Positions 10,495 through 19,860 of a stretch of DNA of 64,000 bases are shown here, piece after piece. Position 1 is the first letter of the stretch. Each line of letters opens with the position of its first letter. Origin of the DNA: an uncultured Tropicimonas sp. (GTDB lineage Bacteria > Pseudomonadota > Alphaproteobacteria > Rhodobacterales > Rhodobacteraceae). Where the stretch lies: NCBI GenBank assembly GCA_947497945.1, contig CANMIP010000027.1, positions 1 through 64,000 of the forward strand, read 5' to 3'. Made by a program: the position numbers and the translations under genes. Below the pieces are notes generated by a model. The model worked only from the letters and a program-made list of their open reading frames with translations, made no database searches and was not told the DNA's origin.

Positions 10495-11039
10495 CAGTGG
10501 CTGCCTCCATGACCTGTATGGCCGGAATGGTCTGCTTGCGCGCCGCCTTCATAGCCGCGCATCCTGGCATAGATCATGCGCTGATGCGGGGTCAGGAGCG
10601 GCGTGGTCTCCAAATGCGCGGAGAGATGGACTTCGCGCAAAACGCCGCGGGCAGCGGCGGCCTCTTCGAGCAGGGTTTTCAGCCGCGCAGCGTCGATTTC
10701 GCCGCTCTTGAAGGCCGCGTCCAGCGCCCGCTCGGCGTCCAGAAGACGCGCTCCGGCGGCCTGCGCGTCAGTTTTCATCGCGGCAAAGAGAGCTTCGACC
10801 CGCTCGGTTTGCGTTGGATCGAGCTCCAGCGCGGACGCGAGTTCCAGCACATGGGCCGGTCCGGGCCAGCCGTTGAGCTCCGCAGGAAGCGCAAGCCCCC
10901 AGCCTTCGCCAGCCTCGATGGACGCGATATCCGCCTCGGAAAAGGAGGAGATGGCGCGGCTCTGCTGGCCGGCATAGGGGGCGTTTTCGGCAAACAGCGG
11001 GGAGGCGGCGCAGAGCGCCACGATCAGCGGAAACCGCAT
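10494..11039 (-). CDS. Periplasmic Spy/CpxP-like protein with His-rich tail
   Basis: A 181-residue exported protein. The start ATG at 11039 sits 2 bases after the fdsGB stop and opens a clear signal peptide (MRFPLIVALCAASPLFA, likely cut before ENAPY). The mature part is alpha-helical and Ala/Glu-rich with a LTPHQRMIYARMRG segment near the end, as in Spy/CpxP or heavy-metal-sensor-type periplasmic proteins. The tail ADHSGHTGHGGSH carries four histidines and could bind metal. It is embedded between fdsGB and fdsA with coupled junctions on both sides, an unexpected place for a periplasmic protein beside a cytosolic enzyme. Function unknown. The family assignment is tentative. Confidence 0.6.
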   Translation of the reverse strand: MRFPLIVALCAASPLFAENAPYAGQQSRAISSFSEADIASIEAGEGWGLALPAELNGWPGPAHVLELASALELDPTQTERVEALFAAMKTDAQAAGARLLDAERALDAAFKSGEIDAARLKTLLEEAAAARGVLREVHLSAHLETTPLLTPHQRMIYARMRGYEGGAQADHSGHTGHGGSH

Positions 11040-11041
11040 CG

Positions 11042-12736
11042 TCAGATCTCCTCCGGGAAATGCTCGATGGTCAGTCGGATCGCGTTCGGGGCGGCCTGTC
11101 CCAGTCCGCAGATCGAGGCATCGACCATGGTGGTGGACAGCTCTTCCAGCAGGTCCCGGTCCCAGCTCTCCGCCTGCATCAGCTTCACCGCCTTCTCGCA
11201 GCCGACCCGGCAGGGGGTGCACTGCCCGCAGCTCTCATCCTCGAAAAACCGCATCATGTTGAGCGCGGCCTCGCGGATGCTGTCCTTGTCCGAGAGCACC
11301 ACGACGGCCGCCGAGCCGATGAAACTGCCATGTTCCTGCAACGTGTCGAAATCGAGCGGCACGTCGCAGAGCGTGGCCGGCAGGATTCCGGAAGAGGGGC
11401 CGCCGGGCTGGAAGGCCTTGAAAACATGGCCCTCGACCATGCCGCCCGCGGCTTCGATGACATCGGTGATCGAGGAACCGGCGGGCAGCAGATAGACGCC
11501 CGGCCGTTTCACCCGCCCCGAGACCGAGTAGTTCCGCAAGCCCGTCCGCCCGTTATGGGTGACATCGTTGAGCACTTCCGGCCCGAACCGCGCGATGCGG
11601 GCGACCCAGTAGAGCGTCTCGACATTGTTGACCAGCGTCGGCTGTCCGAAGAGCCCGACCTGCGCGACATAAGGCGGGCGGTGGCGGGGGATGCCGCGCT
11701 TACCCTCGATCGACTCGATCATCGCGCTCTCTTCGCCGCAGATATAAGCGCCCGCGCCGCGCCGCATCTCGATATAGCCCGGCTCGACAACGCCCGCCGC
11801 TTCAAGCGCGGCAATCTCCTGGCGCAGGATCTCTCGCGCGGCCGGGTATTCGTCGCGCATGTAGAGATAGCAGCGCTCCGCCTCGATGGCCCAGGCCGAG
11901 ATCAGCATGCCTTCGAGGAACATATGCGGTTCACGCTCGAGATGGATCCGGTCCTTGAAGGTCCCCGGCTCGCCCTCGTCGCCATTGACGGCCACGTAGC
12001 GCGGCCCCGGATGGGCGCGCACGAAGCCCCATTTCTTGCCCGAGGGAAAGCCGGCGCCGCCAAGCCCGCGCAACCCGGCCTCGGCGAGCTTTTCCTGCAT
12101 CTGCTCCCAGTCGCCGGCCGCGCGCAGCAGGCGCAGCGTCCGGTAGCCGCCCTGGGCGCGGTATTCGAGGAAGGACTGATGCGCGGGAATATAAGGCTCG
12201 CGCTCGCCGGAATGGATCGTCGCCACGACCTTTTCCGCCGTCGCATGGCCGATATGGAAATGCCCGACTTCCGCAGACGGGGCCTCGTCGCAGCGGCCCA
12301 TGCAAGGCGCACGGAGGATGCGGACCTCGGCCGGATCGAGCCCGTCTTCCAGTGCTTGGCGCATCTGGGCCGCGCCGGCCATCTCGCAGGTGAGACTGTC
12401 GCAGATCCGGATCGTCAGGGCAGGGGGCGGCGCCTCGTCCTCGCGGACCACGTCGAAATGGGCATAGAAGGTGGCGACTTCGTAGATCTCCGCCTGTGAA
12501 ATCCGCATCTCTTCGGCCAGGGCGCGGATATGGGCGGCCGAGAGATGGCCATAGGCGTCCTGGATCAGGTGCAGGAACTCGATCAGCAGGTCCCGCCGCC
12601 GCTCGGTCTCGCCCAGCAGCGCCCGGACCTGTGCGAGCGCGTCATCGTCCAGCCCGCGCCCCTTGGGCCGGTGCCGTCCCTTGCCACGCCCCGATTTCCA
12701 GATCCCGGAAGTCTCGTTCATTCGGTCCCCATCCAT
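11042..12736 (-). CDS. fdsB: Fused formate dehydrogenase gamma-beta subunit (FdsG-FdsB)
   Basis: A 564-residue fusion. The first 170 residues or so are a NuoE/FdsG thioredoxin-like [2Fe-2S] domain (CDSLTCEMAG, CMGRCDEAP). The remainder is the NuoF/FdsB diaphorase: GLGGAGFPSGKKWG and NGDEGEPGTFKDR for FMN/NADH binding, YICGEESAMIESIEG, and a [4Fe-4S] site SCGQCTPCRVGC near the C-terminus. It takes electrons from FdsA and reduces NAD+. In Cupriavidus and Rhodobacter the two subunits are separate proteins, so this is a fusion. The start at 12736 is preferred for AGGGGG just upstream; an ATG at 12721 is also possible. It is first in the operon. No fdhD or fdsD gene lies in the window. Confidence 0.92.
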   Translation of the reverse strand: MDGDRMNETSGIWKSGRGKGRHRPKGRGLDDDALAQVRALLGETERRRDLLIEFLHLIQDAYGHLSAAHIRALAEEMRISQAEIYEVATFYAHFDVVREDEAPPPALTIRICDSLTCEMAGAAQMRQALEDGLDPAEVRILRAPCMGRCDEAPSAEVGHFHIGHATAEKVVATIHSGEREPYIPAHQSFLEYRAQGGYRTLRLLRAAGDWEQMQEKLAEAGLRGLGGAGFPSGKKWGFVRAHPGPRYVAVNGDEGEPGTFKDRIHLEREPHMFLEGMLISAWAIEAERCYLYMRDEYPAAREILRQEIAALEAAGVVEPGYIEMRRGAGAYICGEESAMIESIEGKRGIPRHRPPYVAQVGLFGQPTLVNNVETLYWVARIARFGPEVLNDVTHNGRTGLRNYSVSGRVKRPGVYLLPAGSSITDVIEAAGGMVEGHVFKAFQPGGPSSGILPATLCDVPLDFDTLQEHGSFIGSAAVVVLSDKDSIREAALNMMRFFEDESCGQCTPCRVGCEKAVKLMQAESWDRDLLEELSTTMVDASICGLGQAAPNAIRLTIEHFPEEI

Positions 12737-13069
12737 GTTTCCCCCTGTCTGCCAGATACCTGCGCCGGCAGTCTGCGCCTCTCCTGCTCCCGGCGCATAG
12801 GTCCAGATGACAGTCTTGTATCCGGCCACGCCACGCTGAAAACGACAGACGATGTCGGCTCCGCGACCGGGCGGGTGTCGGCGCCGATGATATTTGCAGA
12901 CCGGGCAAGAGGTGGAAAGCCATGTCTTTGCTTAAGCTGAGCCGGCCCTGCGCCGGCATCGCGGCTCCGGATCGGCGTCTTGCGTCCATTGCCGGGGCGG
13001 GTTTGGGCTGGTTTCCACATCGGAAATTCCCGATAGAGAGGCCGGGCGCGGAAAACGGAGGCAGGAAAG

Positions 13070-14125
13070 ATGGTCAATTCGGATGGACAGGAGCGTGTCG
13101 GCGTGGCGCTTGTCGGCGCGGGCATGATCGCGAAGACCCATGTGGCGGCCCTGTCGGCGGCGCGCGACAAGGCGCGGCTGGCAGCCATCGTCTCGCGGCA
13201 TCCCGAGCGCGCGGGGTATCTCAGGCAGTTCCAGGACGCATCGGAGACCGCGCCGCTCTTCACCTCCGACCTGTCCGCGGTCGCCGCGGATCCGCAGATC
13301 CAGATGGCCATCATCGCAACCCCGCCAAATGTCCGCAGCGAGGTGATCGGCCTTCTTGCCGGGGCAGGCAAGCATATCTTGCTGGAGAAGCCGGTGGGGC
13401 GCAATTCTGCCGAAGCGCTGGAGGTCGTGGAGATCTGCGAACGCGCCGGCGTCACGCTCGGGGTGTTGTTCCAGCACCGCGCCCGCGCCCCGGCGATCGC
13501 CGCGGCCCGCCATGTCGCGAGCGGTGCGCTTGGCACGCTCGGCCTGGTCGAGATCGAGGTGCCGCTCTGGCGCGACCAGTCCTATTACGACGAGCTGGGC
13601 CGCGGCACCTATGCGCGCGACGGCGGCGGCGTGATGATGACCAACGCGATCCACTCCATCGATCTCGCGCTCAGCCTGGCCGGTCCGGTCACGCGGGTGC
13701 AGGCGATGACGGCGACGACGCCGCTGCACCGGATGGAGGCCGAGGATTTCGCCATTGCGGGCCTGCAATTCGCCTGCGGCGCGGCGGGGTCCTTTGTCGC
13801 CAGCACGGCGATGTACCCGCACCGGACGGAGACGATCCGTCTCCATTTCCAGAACGGATCGCTGAAGATCGACAAGGATGCGCTGGAACTGGACTGGCGC
13901 GATGGGCGCCACGAGATCGAGGCAAGGGCCGCGCCCGGCCCCGAGGCACCGCCCCTGACCGGCAAGTTCGAATGGCACCAGGCCGTGATCGAGGATTTCG
14001 TCGCGGCCATTCGCGGCGGGCGAGCGCCCATGGTCACCGGCCGCGAGGCGCTGCTGTCGCATCACCTGATCGCGGCGATCGAGACATCGTCGCGGACGGG
14101 ACAGCCGGTCGACCTGCCGTCCTGA
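13070..14125 (+). CDS. Gfo/Idh/MocA family oxidoreductase
   Basis: A 351-residue NAD(P)-dependent oxidoreductase. The N-terminal Rossmann domain shows [13 protein letters not shown] at residues 12-24, and the family signature EKPVGR follows near residue 107. The C-terminal alpha/beta domain has [14 protein letters not shown], which matches the G-G-G-x-x-x-D/N-x-x-x-H catalytic region. The usual substrates are sugars, inositols or sugar-like acids; the exact one cannot be read. GAGGCAGGAAAG lies directly before the ATG. It is transcribed away from the fds operon, so the 333 bases between the two start codons probably hold both promoters. The stop at 14125 is followed by msrA in the same direction. 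Confidence 0.88.
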   Translation: MVNSDGQERVGVALVGAGMIAKTHVAALSAARDKARLAAIVSRHPERAGYLRQFQDASETAPLFTSDLSAVAADPQIQMAIIATPPNVRSEVIGLLAGAGKHILLEKPVGRNSAEALEVVEICERAGVTLGVLFQHRARAPAIAAARHVASGALGTLGLVEIEVPLWRDQSYYDELGRGTYARDGGGVMMTNAIHSIDLALSLAGPVTRVQAMTATTPLHRMEAEDFAIAGLQFACGAAGSFVASTAMYPHRTETIRLHFQNGSLKIDKDALELDWRDGRHEIEARAAPGPEAPPLTGKFEWHQAVIEDFVAAIRGGRAPMVTGREALLSHHLIAAIETSSRTGQPVDLPS

Positions 14126-14261
14126 CCGGCAAGACGCCGGGGGCTGGACGTTTTTGACGACGGATCAATCCTGCGGCACCTCGCGAAATGGTAACCCGCT
14201 GAACGCTGGACCGGACCGGTCGGACAGCCCATATTGGCACGGTAGCAACAGGAGAGGCCGG

Positions 14262-14924
14262 ATGTTCGCACGCAGCACAGAGAAGACGCAGATGGTCGGC
14301 CCCGGGGAGGCGCTGCCGGGACGCGACAGCCCGATCCCGACCGCCCAGACCCATTTCGTCAATGGCCGCCCGCTCACGCTCGACATCCCCGAGGGGATGG
14401 AGAGCATCCTGTTCGGCATGGGCTGTTTCTGGGGCGCGGAGCGGCTGCTCTGGCAGCTTCCGGGCGTCTGGCTGACCATGGTCGGCTATTCCGGCGGCAC
14501 CACGCCGAACCCGACCTATGAAGAGACCTGCACGGCGAGAACGGGTCATGCGGAGGTCGTCCGCGTTGTCTTCGATCCCGCCATCCTGCCCGTAGAACAG
14601 CTGCTGCGCGTCTTCTGGGAGAGCCATGACCCGACCCAGGGTATGCGCCAGGGCGGCGATGTCGGCACCCAGTATCGCTCGGCGATCTACACGAGCAGCG
14701 CCGCGCAACGCGCCGCCGCACTCGCCAGCAAGGACGCGTACCAGGAGGCGCTTTCAACCGCCGGGCGAGGGGCTGTCACGACAGAAATCGCCGATGCACA
14801 AGAATTCTACTTCGCCGAGGGCTATCACCAACAATACCTGGCAAAGAACCCCTCCGGCTATTGCGGAATCGGCGGAACCGGGGTGTCTTGCCCGGCAACT
14901 CCGGGGGCAGCCCCGGCCGAGTGA
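14262..14924 (+). CDS. msrA: Peptide-methionine (S)-S-oxide reductase
   Basis: A 220-residue MsrA. It repairs oxidised methionine (S-sulfoxide form) in proteins using thioredoxin. The active site GCFWGAE is present near residue 50, with the catalytic cysteine. [14 protein letters not shown] and [20 protein letters not shown] are diagnostic. A C-terminal [11 protein letters not shown] supplies candidate recycling cysteines. The start at 14262 has CAGGAGAGG just upstream; the open frame begins earlier but without a ribosome site. The N-terminal extension of about 45 residues is common in this family. The next gene starts 14 bases after the stop, so the two are probably co-transcribed. Confidence 0.95.
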   Translation: MFARSTEKTQMVGPGEALPGRDSPIPTAQTHFVNGRPLTLDIPEGMESILFGMGCFWGAERLLWQLPGVWLTMVGYSGGTTPNPTYEETCTARTGHAEVVRVVFDPAILPVEQLLRVFWESHDPTQGMRQGGDVGTQYRSAIYTSSAAQRAAALASKDAYQEALSTAGRGAVTTEIADAQEFYFAEGYHQQYLAKNPSGYCGIGGTGVSCPATPGAAPAE

Positions 14925-14938
14925 CGGACAGGGACATT

Positions 14939-15484
14939 ATGGCGGGCAACCGCATACACATATTCGGTGCAAGCGGGGCGGGGACGACGACCCTCGGCCG
15001 TGCGCTGGCCTCCGCGCTCGAAACCCAACATTTCGACACTGACGATTTCTACTGGTATCCGACCGACCCGCCATTTCGCTCCAAGCGCCCGGTCCCCGAG
15101 CGCCATGCGCTGATGGAGCAGATGTTCCTGCCGCGCCGCGACTGGGTGCTGTCGGGCTCGCTGGACAGTTGGTCGGACGGGATCGACCACCGCTTCACCT
15201 TCGCGGTCTTCCTGACCTTGCAGACCGAGACCCGCCTGCGGCGCCTGCGTGCCCGCGAAGGGTGGCGGTTGCAGAATCCCTCCGAGCGCCCCGGCATGGA
15301 AGCCTTCCTGAGCTGGGCCGCGGCCTATGACGATGCCCTGCTGCCCGGCCGCAACCGCGCCCGGCACCTGGCCTGGGCGGACACGCTGGACTGCCCGATC
15401 ATGACGCTCGATTCCGGCCGCCCGATCTCGCTTCTGGTCCATGACATCACCGACACCCTTGACCAGTTGGCCGCAAGGGCCTAG
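14939..15484 (+). CDS. P-loop nucleotide kinase-like protein (adenylate kinase-related)
   Basis: A 181-residue protein with an N-terminal Walker A (IFGASGAGTTTLGRALA), followed by FDTDDFYWYPTDPPF, the typical early acidic strand of AAA-type or FLAR-like adenylate kinase relatives. LRRLRAREGWRL in the middle is a possible LID-like arginine cluster. No protein-substrate domain is visible. It follows msrA closely with AGGG before the ATG. It is likely a small nucleoside or nucleotide kinase-like ATPase, but its substrate is unknown. Confidence 0.7.
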   Translation: MAGNRIHIFGASGAGTTTLGRALASALETQHFDTDDFYWYPTDPPFRSKRPVPERHALMEQMFLPRRDWVLSGSLDSWSDGIDHRFTFAVFLTLQTETRLRRLRAREGWRLQNPSERPGMEAFLSWAAAYDDALLPGRNRARHLAWADTLDCPIMTLDSGRPISLLVHDITDTLDQLAARA

Positions 15485-15569
15485 CGCCTGTCCGACTTCG
15501 ACCGACTGACACAATGCCGGAGGCACGCGCCGCGCGTTCGCGCGCGACCGGTCCATCAAGGAGCCCGCC

Positions 15570-16439
15570 ATGCCAACCTTTACCGCCTTGACCACACTCA
15601 AGGGCAAGGAACGGGCCGAGGCCCTCTGCGCCGCGATGGAAAACCTCGTGCCCGAACCCACGGGCGTCGGCATTTTCGAACTCGAAGACGGCTCCGGCCT
15701 ATGGGAGATTGGCGGCTATTTCACCGAAGCGCCCGACGAGATCGCGCTGGCGCTGCTCGCCGCGGCCCAGGGCGCCAGGCCCTTCGCCATCTCCGAGCTT
15801 CCGGAAACGGACTGGGTCGCCAAGGTCAAGCGCGAGCTCGCGCCGGTACGCGCCGGTCGCTTCTACCTCCATGGCAGCCATGACGCCGAAACCATTCCGG
15901 AAGATGTCGAACCGCTGCTGATCGAAGCCGCCATGGCTTTCGGCACCGGGCATCATGGCACCACGCTTGGCTGCCTAAAGGCGCTGGACCGGCTTGCCAG
16001 CGAGGGCCATCAGGCGCTCCCGGTCGCTGACATCGGCTGCGGCACGGCGGTGCTGGCCATGGCCGCGGCGCGGATCTGGCCGGGCACCATGCTGGCCTCC
16101 GATATCGACCCTCTCGCCGTCGAGGTCGCGCAGGCGAATGCGGATGCGAACGGCCTTGCGGACCGGTTGCGCTGCATCGAGGCGACCGGCTTCGATCACC
16201 CCGAGCTTGCCGCCGCCGCGCCTTTCGGCCTGATCTTCGCCAATATCCTCAAGGCGCCGCTCGTGGCGCTGGCGCCGGTCATTGCCGGCGCGCTCAAATG
16301 CGGCGGATTCGCCATACTCTCGGGGATCCTCAACGAGCAGGCCGACGATGTGGTCGCCGCCTATGCCCCCGAAGGTCTGATTGTTCACGAGCGGGAAGAA
16401 ATCGGCGACTGGACGACGCTTTGTATGCGTAAAACTTGA
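15570..16439 (+). CDS. prmA: Ribosomal protein L11 methyltransferase
   Basis: A 289-residue class I SAM methyltransferase. It trimethylates lysines and the N-terminus of ribosomal protein L11. Visible marks are AMAFGTGHHGTTLGCL (PrmA family signature), motif I VADIGCGTAVLAMAAA, SDIDPLAVEVAQANA and the NPPY-like position FANILKAPL. AAGGAG precedes the ATG at the proper distance. It is monocistronic or the last gene of the msrA group, ahead of a small membrane protein gene in the same direction. Confidence 0.93.
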   Translation: MPTFTALTTLKGKERAEALCAAMENLVPEPTGVGIFELEDGSGLWEIGGYFTEAPDEIALALLAAAQGARPFAISELPETDWVAKVKRELAPVRAGRFYLHGSHDAETIPEDVEPLLIEAAMAFGTGHHGTTLGCLKALDRLASEGHQALPVADIGCGTAVLAMAAARIWPGTMLASDIDPLAVEVAQANADANGLADRLRCIEATGFDHPELAAAAPFGLIFANILKAPLVALAPVIAGALKCGGFAILSGILNEQADDVVAAYAPEGLIVHEREEIGDWTTLCMRKT

Positions 16440-16515
16440 TTGTTCAACCCTATTTGCGCCACATTTCCGCCCTAGTCTAAGCGCTAACGGGGGCGTTTAG
16501 CGCAAGGATTGAGCC

Positions 16516-16863
16516 ATGCGGGATCCGCAGATGAAAGCATTCTCCGGCCGTTTGCGCCGGATCGAGAAGACACAACGCAGTGGCGGCGGATTCGAGGCCG
16601 CCGGCACCTTGGGACAGTCCCATTACACCCGCGCGCGCCGCCGCGCGGAGCGCCGTCCGCTGTTGCGTCCGGCATTGACCATCGTCACCGTCATCGTGGC
16701 GATGAAAGGCTGCCTGCTCGCCGCGATCGGCGAACGTTCCTATCTCGAAAAGGTCCAGGGCCTGATGGACGGGAACCTGTTCGAACAGGGCATGGCCTTC
16801 GTTATGGCCGCTGACCCGGTGTCGAACGCGGTGGCACATGTGATCGCGCCGCTCTTCGGCTGA
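16516..16863 (+). CDS. Small conserved-type membrane protein, function unknown
   Basis: A 115-residue protein with AAGGA eight bases before its ATG. The first 50 residues are basic and hydrophilic (GRLRRIEKTQR, HYTRARRRAERRPLLRP). One hydrophobic segment follows (PALTIVTVIVAMKGCLLAAI), and a weaker hydrophobic stretch lies at the C-terminus. This looks like an N-in single-pass inner-membrane protein. I recognise no domain. It ends before a perfect hairpin at 16901-16926 that separates it from a convergent small gene. Confidence 0.6.
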   Translation: MRDPQMKAFSGRLRRIEKTQRSGGGFEAAGTLGQSHYTRARRRAERRPLLRPALTIVTVIVAMKGCLLAAIGERSYLEKVQGLMDGNLFEQGMAFVMAADPVSNAVAHVIAPLFG

Positions 16864-16900
16864 TCTCCGCCTCGGTTTTACCCGCCTGCCTGAAATGCAA

Positions 16901-16926
16901 GAACGCCGGCGAAACCGCCGGCGTTC
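16901..16926. terminator. Bidirectional stem-loop between convergent small genes
   Basis: A perfect 10-bp stem (16901-16910 with 16917-16926) closes the loop GAAACC between the stop at 16863 (+) and the stop at 16977-16979 (-). There is no long T run, but the location between two convergent ends argues for a terminator serving both. Confidence 0.6.
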
Positions 16927-16976
16927 GTCATTTCGGATCGTGCCACTGTCTCCGGGGGGAGACGGTGGTCCGACAC

Positions 16977-17153
16977 TCAGTTGGTCGCGACGCGGCCGCT
17001 GAACAGGCTGGCCGGGGCCTTGATGAGGCGGCGGATGGAGGCGCCAATCCAGATCGCCATCTCGCGGGAGAACCGCGCCTGCTCCTTGCGGACATCGGCT
17101 TCGATCGCGAGCCAGTTGACGTTTTGTTCGTCGGAATTATTCAGGATGTTCAT
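16977..17153 (-). CDS. Small basic amphipathic protein, function unknown
   Basis: A 58-residue protein starting at the ATG at 17153, with GGAG about 9 bases upstream. A longer frame start at 17192 lacks a ribosome site. The sequence is polar at the N-terminus (MNILNNSDEQNVNWLAIEAD), followed by an amphipathic helix with paired arginines (SIRRLIKAPASLFSGR). Short proteins of this kind occur in Rhodobacteraceae, but I cannot assign a family. It is convergent with the 16516 gene and divergent from ruvC. Confidence 0.6.
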   Translation of the reverse strand: MNILNNSDEQNVNWLAIEADVRKEQARFSREMAIWIGASIRRLIKAPASLFSGRVATN

Positions 17154-17534
17154 AATGTTAATCTCCGAGTGAGGATCTCTGTGTTTCTGCACTCAAGATA
17201 GCTGTTAGCGCCAACATTTCCAGTGCTGCGCCTGCAATGCGGCAATGCGGCATACGCAAGGGTAAATCTCCCGGCTTGCTGCGCGGTTCAGCATGACGGG
17301 CAATAAACAGGCAGGCCGAAAACATCCGCGCGCCGGTTTCAATGTTTCCGGGTCGTTTCTCGACGCATCGCAGAGGACCTGAGGCGTCACGGCTGATCAG
17401 GGAATACCCTTGCGGTCCCCATCGCCACGCCGGGGCGCGCCGTCGCCTGTCTTCCGCATGGCCTCTGGCCGATGTTCCCTTTTCGTGCTAACCACGTCTC
17501 AACAAAACGACAAAAGAGCAGGACAGGTACAGCC
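17154..17534. other. Intergenic region upstream of ruvC
   Basis: About 380 bases between two divergent genes. It should hold the promoters of the small gene at 17153 (-) and of ruvC (+). No further gene, repeat or convincing regulatory motif was recognised. Confidence 0.4.
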
Positions 17535-18038
17535 ATGCGTGTCATCGGCATCGATCCGGGGTTGCGAAACCTCGGCTGGGGCGTGATCGAAAGCCAGGGA
17601 TCGCGCCTGACCCATATCGCCAACGGTTTGTGCAAATCGGCGGGAACCGATCTCGGCGTGCGGCTTCTCTCGCTGCATGAACAGCTTACAGACGTGTTCC
17701 ACCGGTTTTCCCCCGAAGCAGCGGCCGTCGAACAGACTTTCGTCAACCGCGACGGGGCAGGGACATTGAAGCTCGGCCAGGCCCGCGGCATCGCCATGCT
17801 CGTGCCCGCGCAAGCCGGGCTGGAGATTGGCGAATACGCTCCGAATGCGGTAAAAAAGGCGATTGTCGGGGTCGGCCATGCCGAGAAGCACCAGATCGCC
17901 CATATGATCGGCATTCATTTCCCGGGCGTGAAACTCGCCGGGCCGGATGCCGCCGACGCGCTCGCCATCGCCATCACCCATGCCCATCACCTGCAATCGG
18001 GCTCCCGCCTCTCGGCGGCCATCGCGAGGGCGTCATGA
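17535..18038 (+). CDS. ruvC: Crossover junction endodeoxyribonuclease RuvC
   Basis: A 167-residue Holliday-junction resolvase. The start [19 protein letters not shown] carries the first catalytic aspartate (Asp7). EQTFVNRDG supplies the glutamate, and [14 protein letters not shown] holds the C-terminal acidic pair. It cleaves four-way junctions after RuvAB branch migration. The ATG at 17535 is chosen because the family starts there; the open frame extends further upstream. It overlaps ruvA by 4 bases (ATGA), giving translational coupling. Confidence 0.96.
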   Translation: MRVIGIDPGLRNLGWGVIESQGSRLTHIANGLCKSAGTDLGVRLLSLHEQLTDVFHRFSPEAAAVEQTFVNRDGAGTLKLGQARGIAMLVPAQAGLEIGEYAPNAVKKAIVGVGHAEKHQIAHMIGIHFPGVKLAGPDAADALAIAITHAHHLQSGSRLSAAIARAS

Positions 18039-18706
18039 TCGGTCGCCTCGCCGGACGGATCGACTATCGTGGCCCCGACCATGTCCTGCTCGACGTGAAT
18101 GGCGTCGGCTATGTCGTCTATATCTCCGAACGCACCCTGATAGAGCTGCCCGGCACCGGCGAATTCGCCGCCCTCTACACGGATCTGGTCGTGCGCGAAG
18201 ACCTGCTCCAACTCTATGGCTTCCCGAGCCAGCAGGAAAAGGAGTGGCACCGGCTGCTGACCTCCGTGCAGGGCATCGGCGCCAAGGCCTCGATGGCCAT
18301 TCTCGGCGCGCTCGGCCCCGACGGCACCTCCCGCGCCATCACCCTGGGGGACTGGTCCGCCATCCGCGCCGCGCCCGGCGTCGGCCCGAAGCTCGCTCAA
18401 AGGGTCGTCAATGAACTCAAGGACAAGGCCCCGGCGGTCATGGCCATGGCCGGCGCGCTCGATCAGGTCATCGAAGCCACCCCGAGTGCGCCCTCCGCGC
18501 AGGCGCCAACCCCAAGCCCGGCCTCCAAGCAAACAGCCACCCCCCGTGCCGCCGCGCAATCGGACGCACTCTCGGCGCTGACCAATCTCGGATACCAACC
18601 CGGCGAGGCGGCCTCCGCCGTGGCCCAGGCCCTGACCCATGACCCGGAGTCAGACACCTCTGCGCTCATTCGGGCGGCGCTGAAACTGCTGGCGCCCAAA
18701 GGATGA
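18035..18706 (+). CDS. ruvA: Holliday junction branch migration protein RuvA
   Basis: A 223-residue RuvA. It has an N-terminal OB fold ([31 protein letters not shown]), two helix-hairpin-helix elements ([20 protein letters not shown] and [19 protein letters not shown]) and a C-terminal RuvB-contact domain ([16 protein letters not shown]), joined by a Pro/Ala/Ser linker. It binds four-way junctions as a tetramer and recruits RuvB. ruvB follows after a 104-base gap containing a GC-rich palindromic patch around 18736-18766. Confidence 0.96.
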   Translation: MIGRLAGRIDYRGPDHVLLDVNGVGYVVYISERTLIELPGTGEFAALYTDLVVREDLLQLYGFPSQQEKEWHRLLTSVQGIGAKASMAILGALGPDGTSRAITLGDWSAIRAAPGVGPKLAQRVVNELKDKAPAVMAMAGALDQVIEATPSAPSAQAPTPSPASKQTATPRAAAQSDALSALTNLGYQPGEAASAVAQALTHDPESDTSALIRAALKLLAPKG

Positions 18707-18810
18707 AAATGCTTCCTTTTTCCGAAAAAATCCTCGGGGGGGCGCGCATCGCGCGCGGGGGGCAGACAGCCCCCCTCTGTGCTCACCTGCCGCGCAGTGG
18801 AACCGCATAG

Positions 18811-19860
18811 ATGACCGATCCTGACCCGCTCCTGCGCCCTGACCCGCAACCGGGCGAGCAGCAAGGCGAAGACCGCGCGTTGCGCCCGCAACAGCTTTCC
18901 GATTTCATCGGCCAGGCCGAGGCCCGCGCCAATCTCCGTGTCTTCGTCGAGAGCGCCCGACGCCGCGGCGAGGCGATGGACCATACGCTTTTCCATGGCC
19001 CGCCGGGCCTCGGCAAGACCACGCTGGCCAATATCATCTCCCGCGAGCTTGGCGTGAACTTCCGCATGACCTCCGGCCCGGTCCTCGCCCGCCCCGGCGA
19101 TCTCGCCGCGATCCTGACCAATCTGGAGGCCCGGGACGTCCTCTTCATCGACGAGATCCACCGGCTCAACCCGGTGGTCGAAGAGGTGCTTTACCCGGCG
19201 ATGGAGGATTTCGAGCTCGATCTCGTTATCGGTGAAGGCCCAGCGGCCCGCACCGTTCGCATCGAGTTGCAACCCTTTACGCTGATCGGCGCCACGACCC
19301 GGCTCGGCCTGCTGACCACGCCGCTCCGGGACCGGTTCGGCATTCCGACGCGGCTGCAATTCTACACCGTGGGCGAGTTGCACGAGATCGTCACCCGCAA
19401 CGCCCGCCTCCTCGGTATCCCGTCCGAATCCGACGGTGCCCGCGAGATCGCTGCCCGCGCCCGTGGCACGCCGCGTATCGCCGGTCGGCTCCTGCGCCGC
19501 GTGGTCGATTTTGCGCTGGTCGAGGGGGATGGCAGGCTCACCCGTGCGCTGGCCGACAACGCGCTGACCCGGTTGGAGGTCGACCACCTCGGCCTCGACG
19601 GCGCGGACAGGCGTTACCTGCGGATGATCGCCGAGAATTTTGCCGGCGGCCCGGTGGGCGTAGAGACCATGTCCGCTGCGCTCTCCGAAAGCCGGGATGC
19701 GCTCGAAGAGGTGATCGAGCCCTATTTGCTTCAGCAAGGCCTGATCCAGCGCACCCCGCGCGGGCGTATGCTGGCGCAGAAGGCCTGGACCCATCTCGGT
19801 CTCGACGCACCGAACCAACAGCAAAGCGAGAAGCCGGGGCAAGGCAAACTCTTCGAGTAG
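18811..19860 (+). CDS. ruvB: Holliday junction DNA helicase RuvB
   Basis: A 349-residue AAA+ motor. [16 protein letters not shown] is the Walker [16 protein letters not shown] the Walker B, and [21 protein letters not shown] contains sensor 1 and the arginine finger region. The C-terminal winged helix ends in [12 protein letters not shown]. It drives branch migration on RuvA-bound junctions. It is the last gene of ruvCAB. Two hairpins lie downstream, at 19935-19951 and 19972-19992. Confidence 0.97.
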   Translation: MTDPDPLLRPDPQPGEQQGEDRALRPQQLSDFIGQAEARANLRVFVESARRRGEAMDHTLFHGPPGLGKTTLANIISRELGVNFRMTSGPVLARPGDLAAILTNLEARDVLFIDEIHRLNPVVEEVLYPAMEDFELDLVIGEGPAARTVRIELQPFTLIGATTRLGLLTTPLRDRFGIPTRLQFYTVGELHEIVTRNARLLGIPSESDGAREIAARARGTPRIAGRLLRRVVDFALVEGDGRLTRALADNALTRLEVDHLGLDGADRRYLRMIAENFAGGPVGVETMSAALSESRDALEEVIEPYLLQQGLIQRTPRGRMLAQKAWTHLGLDAPNQQQSEKPGQGKLFE

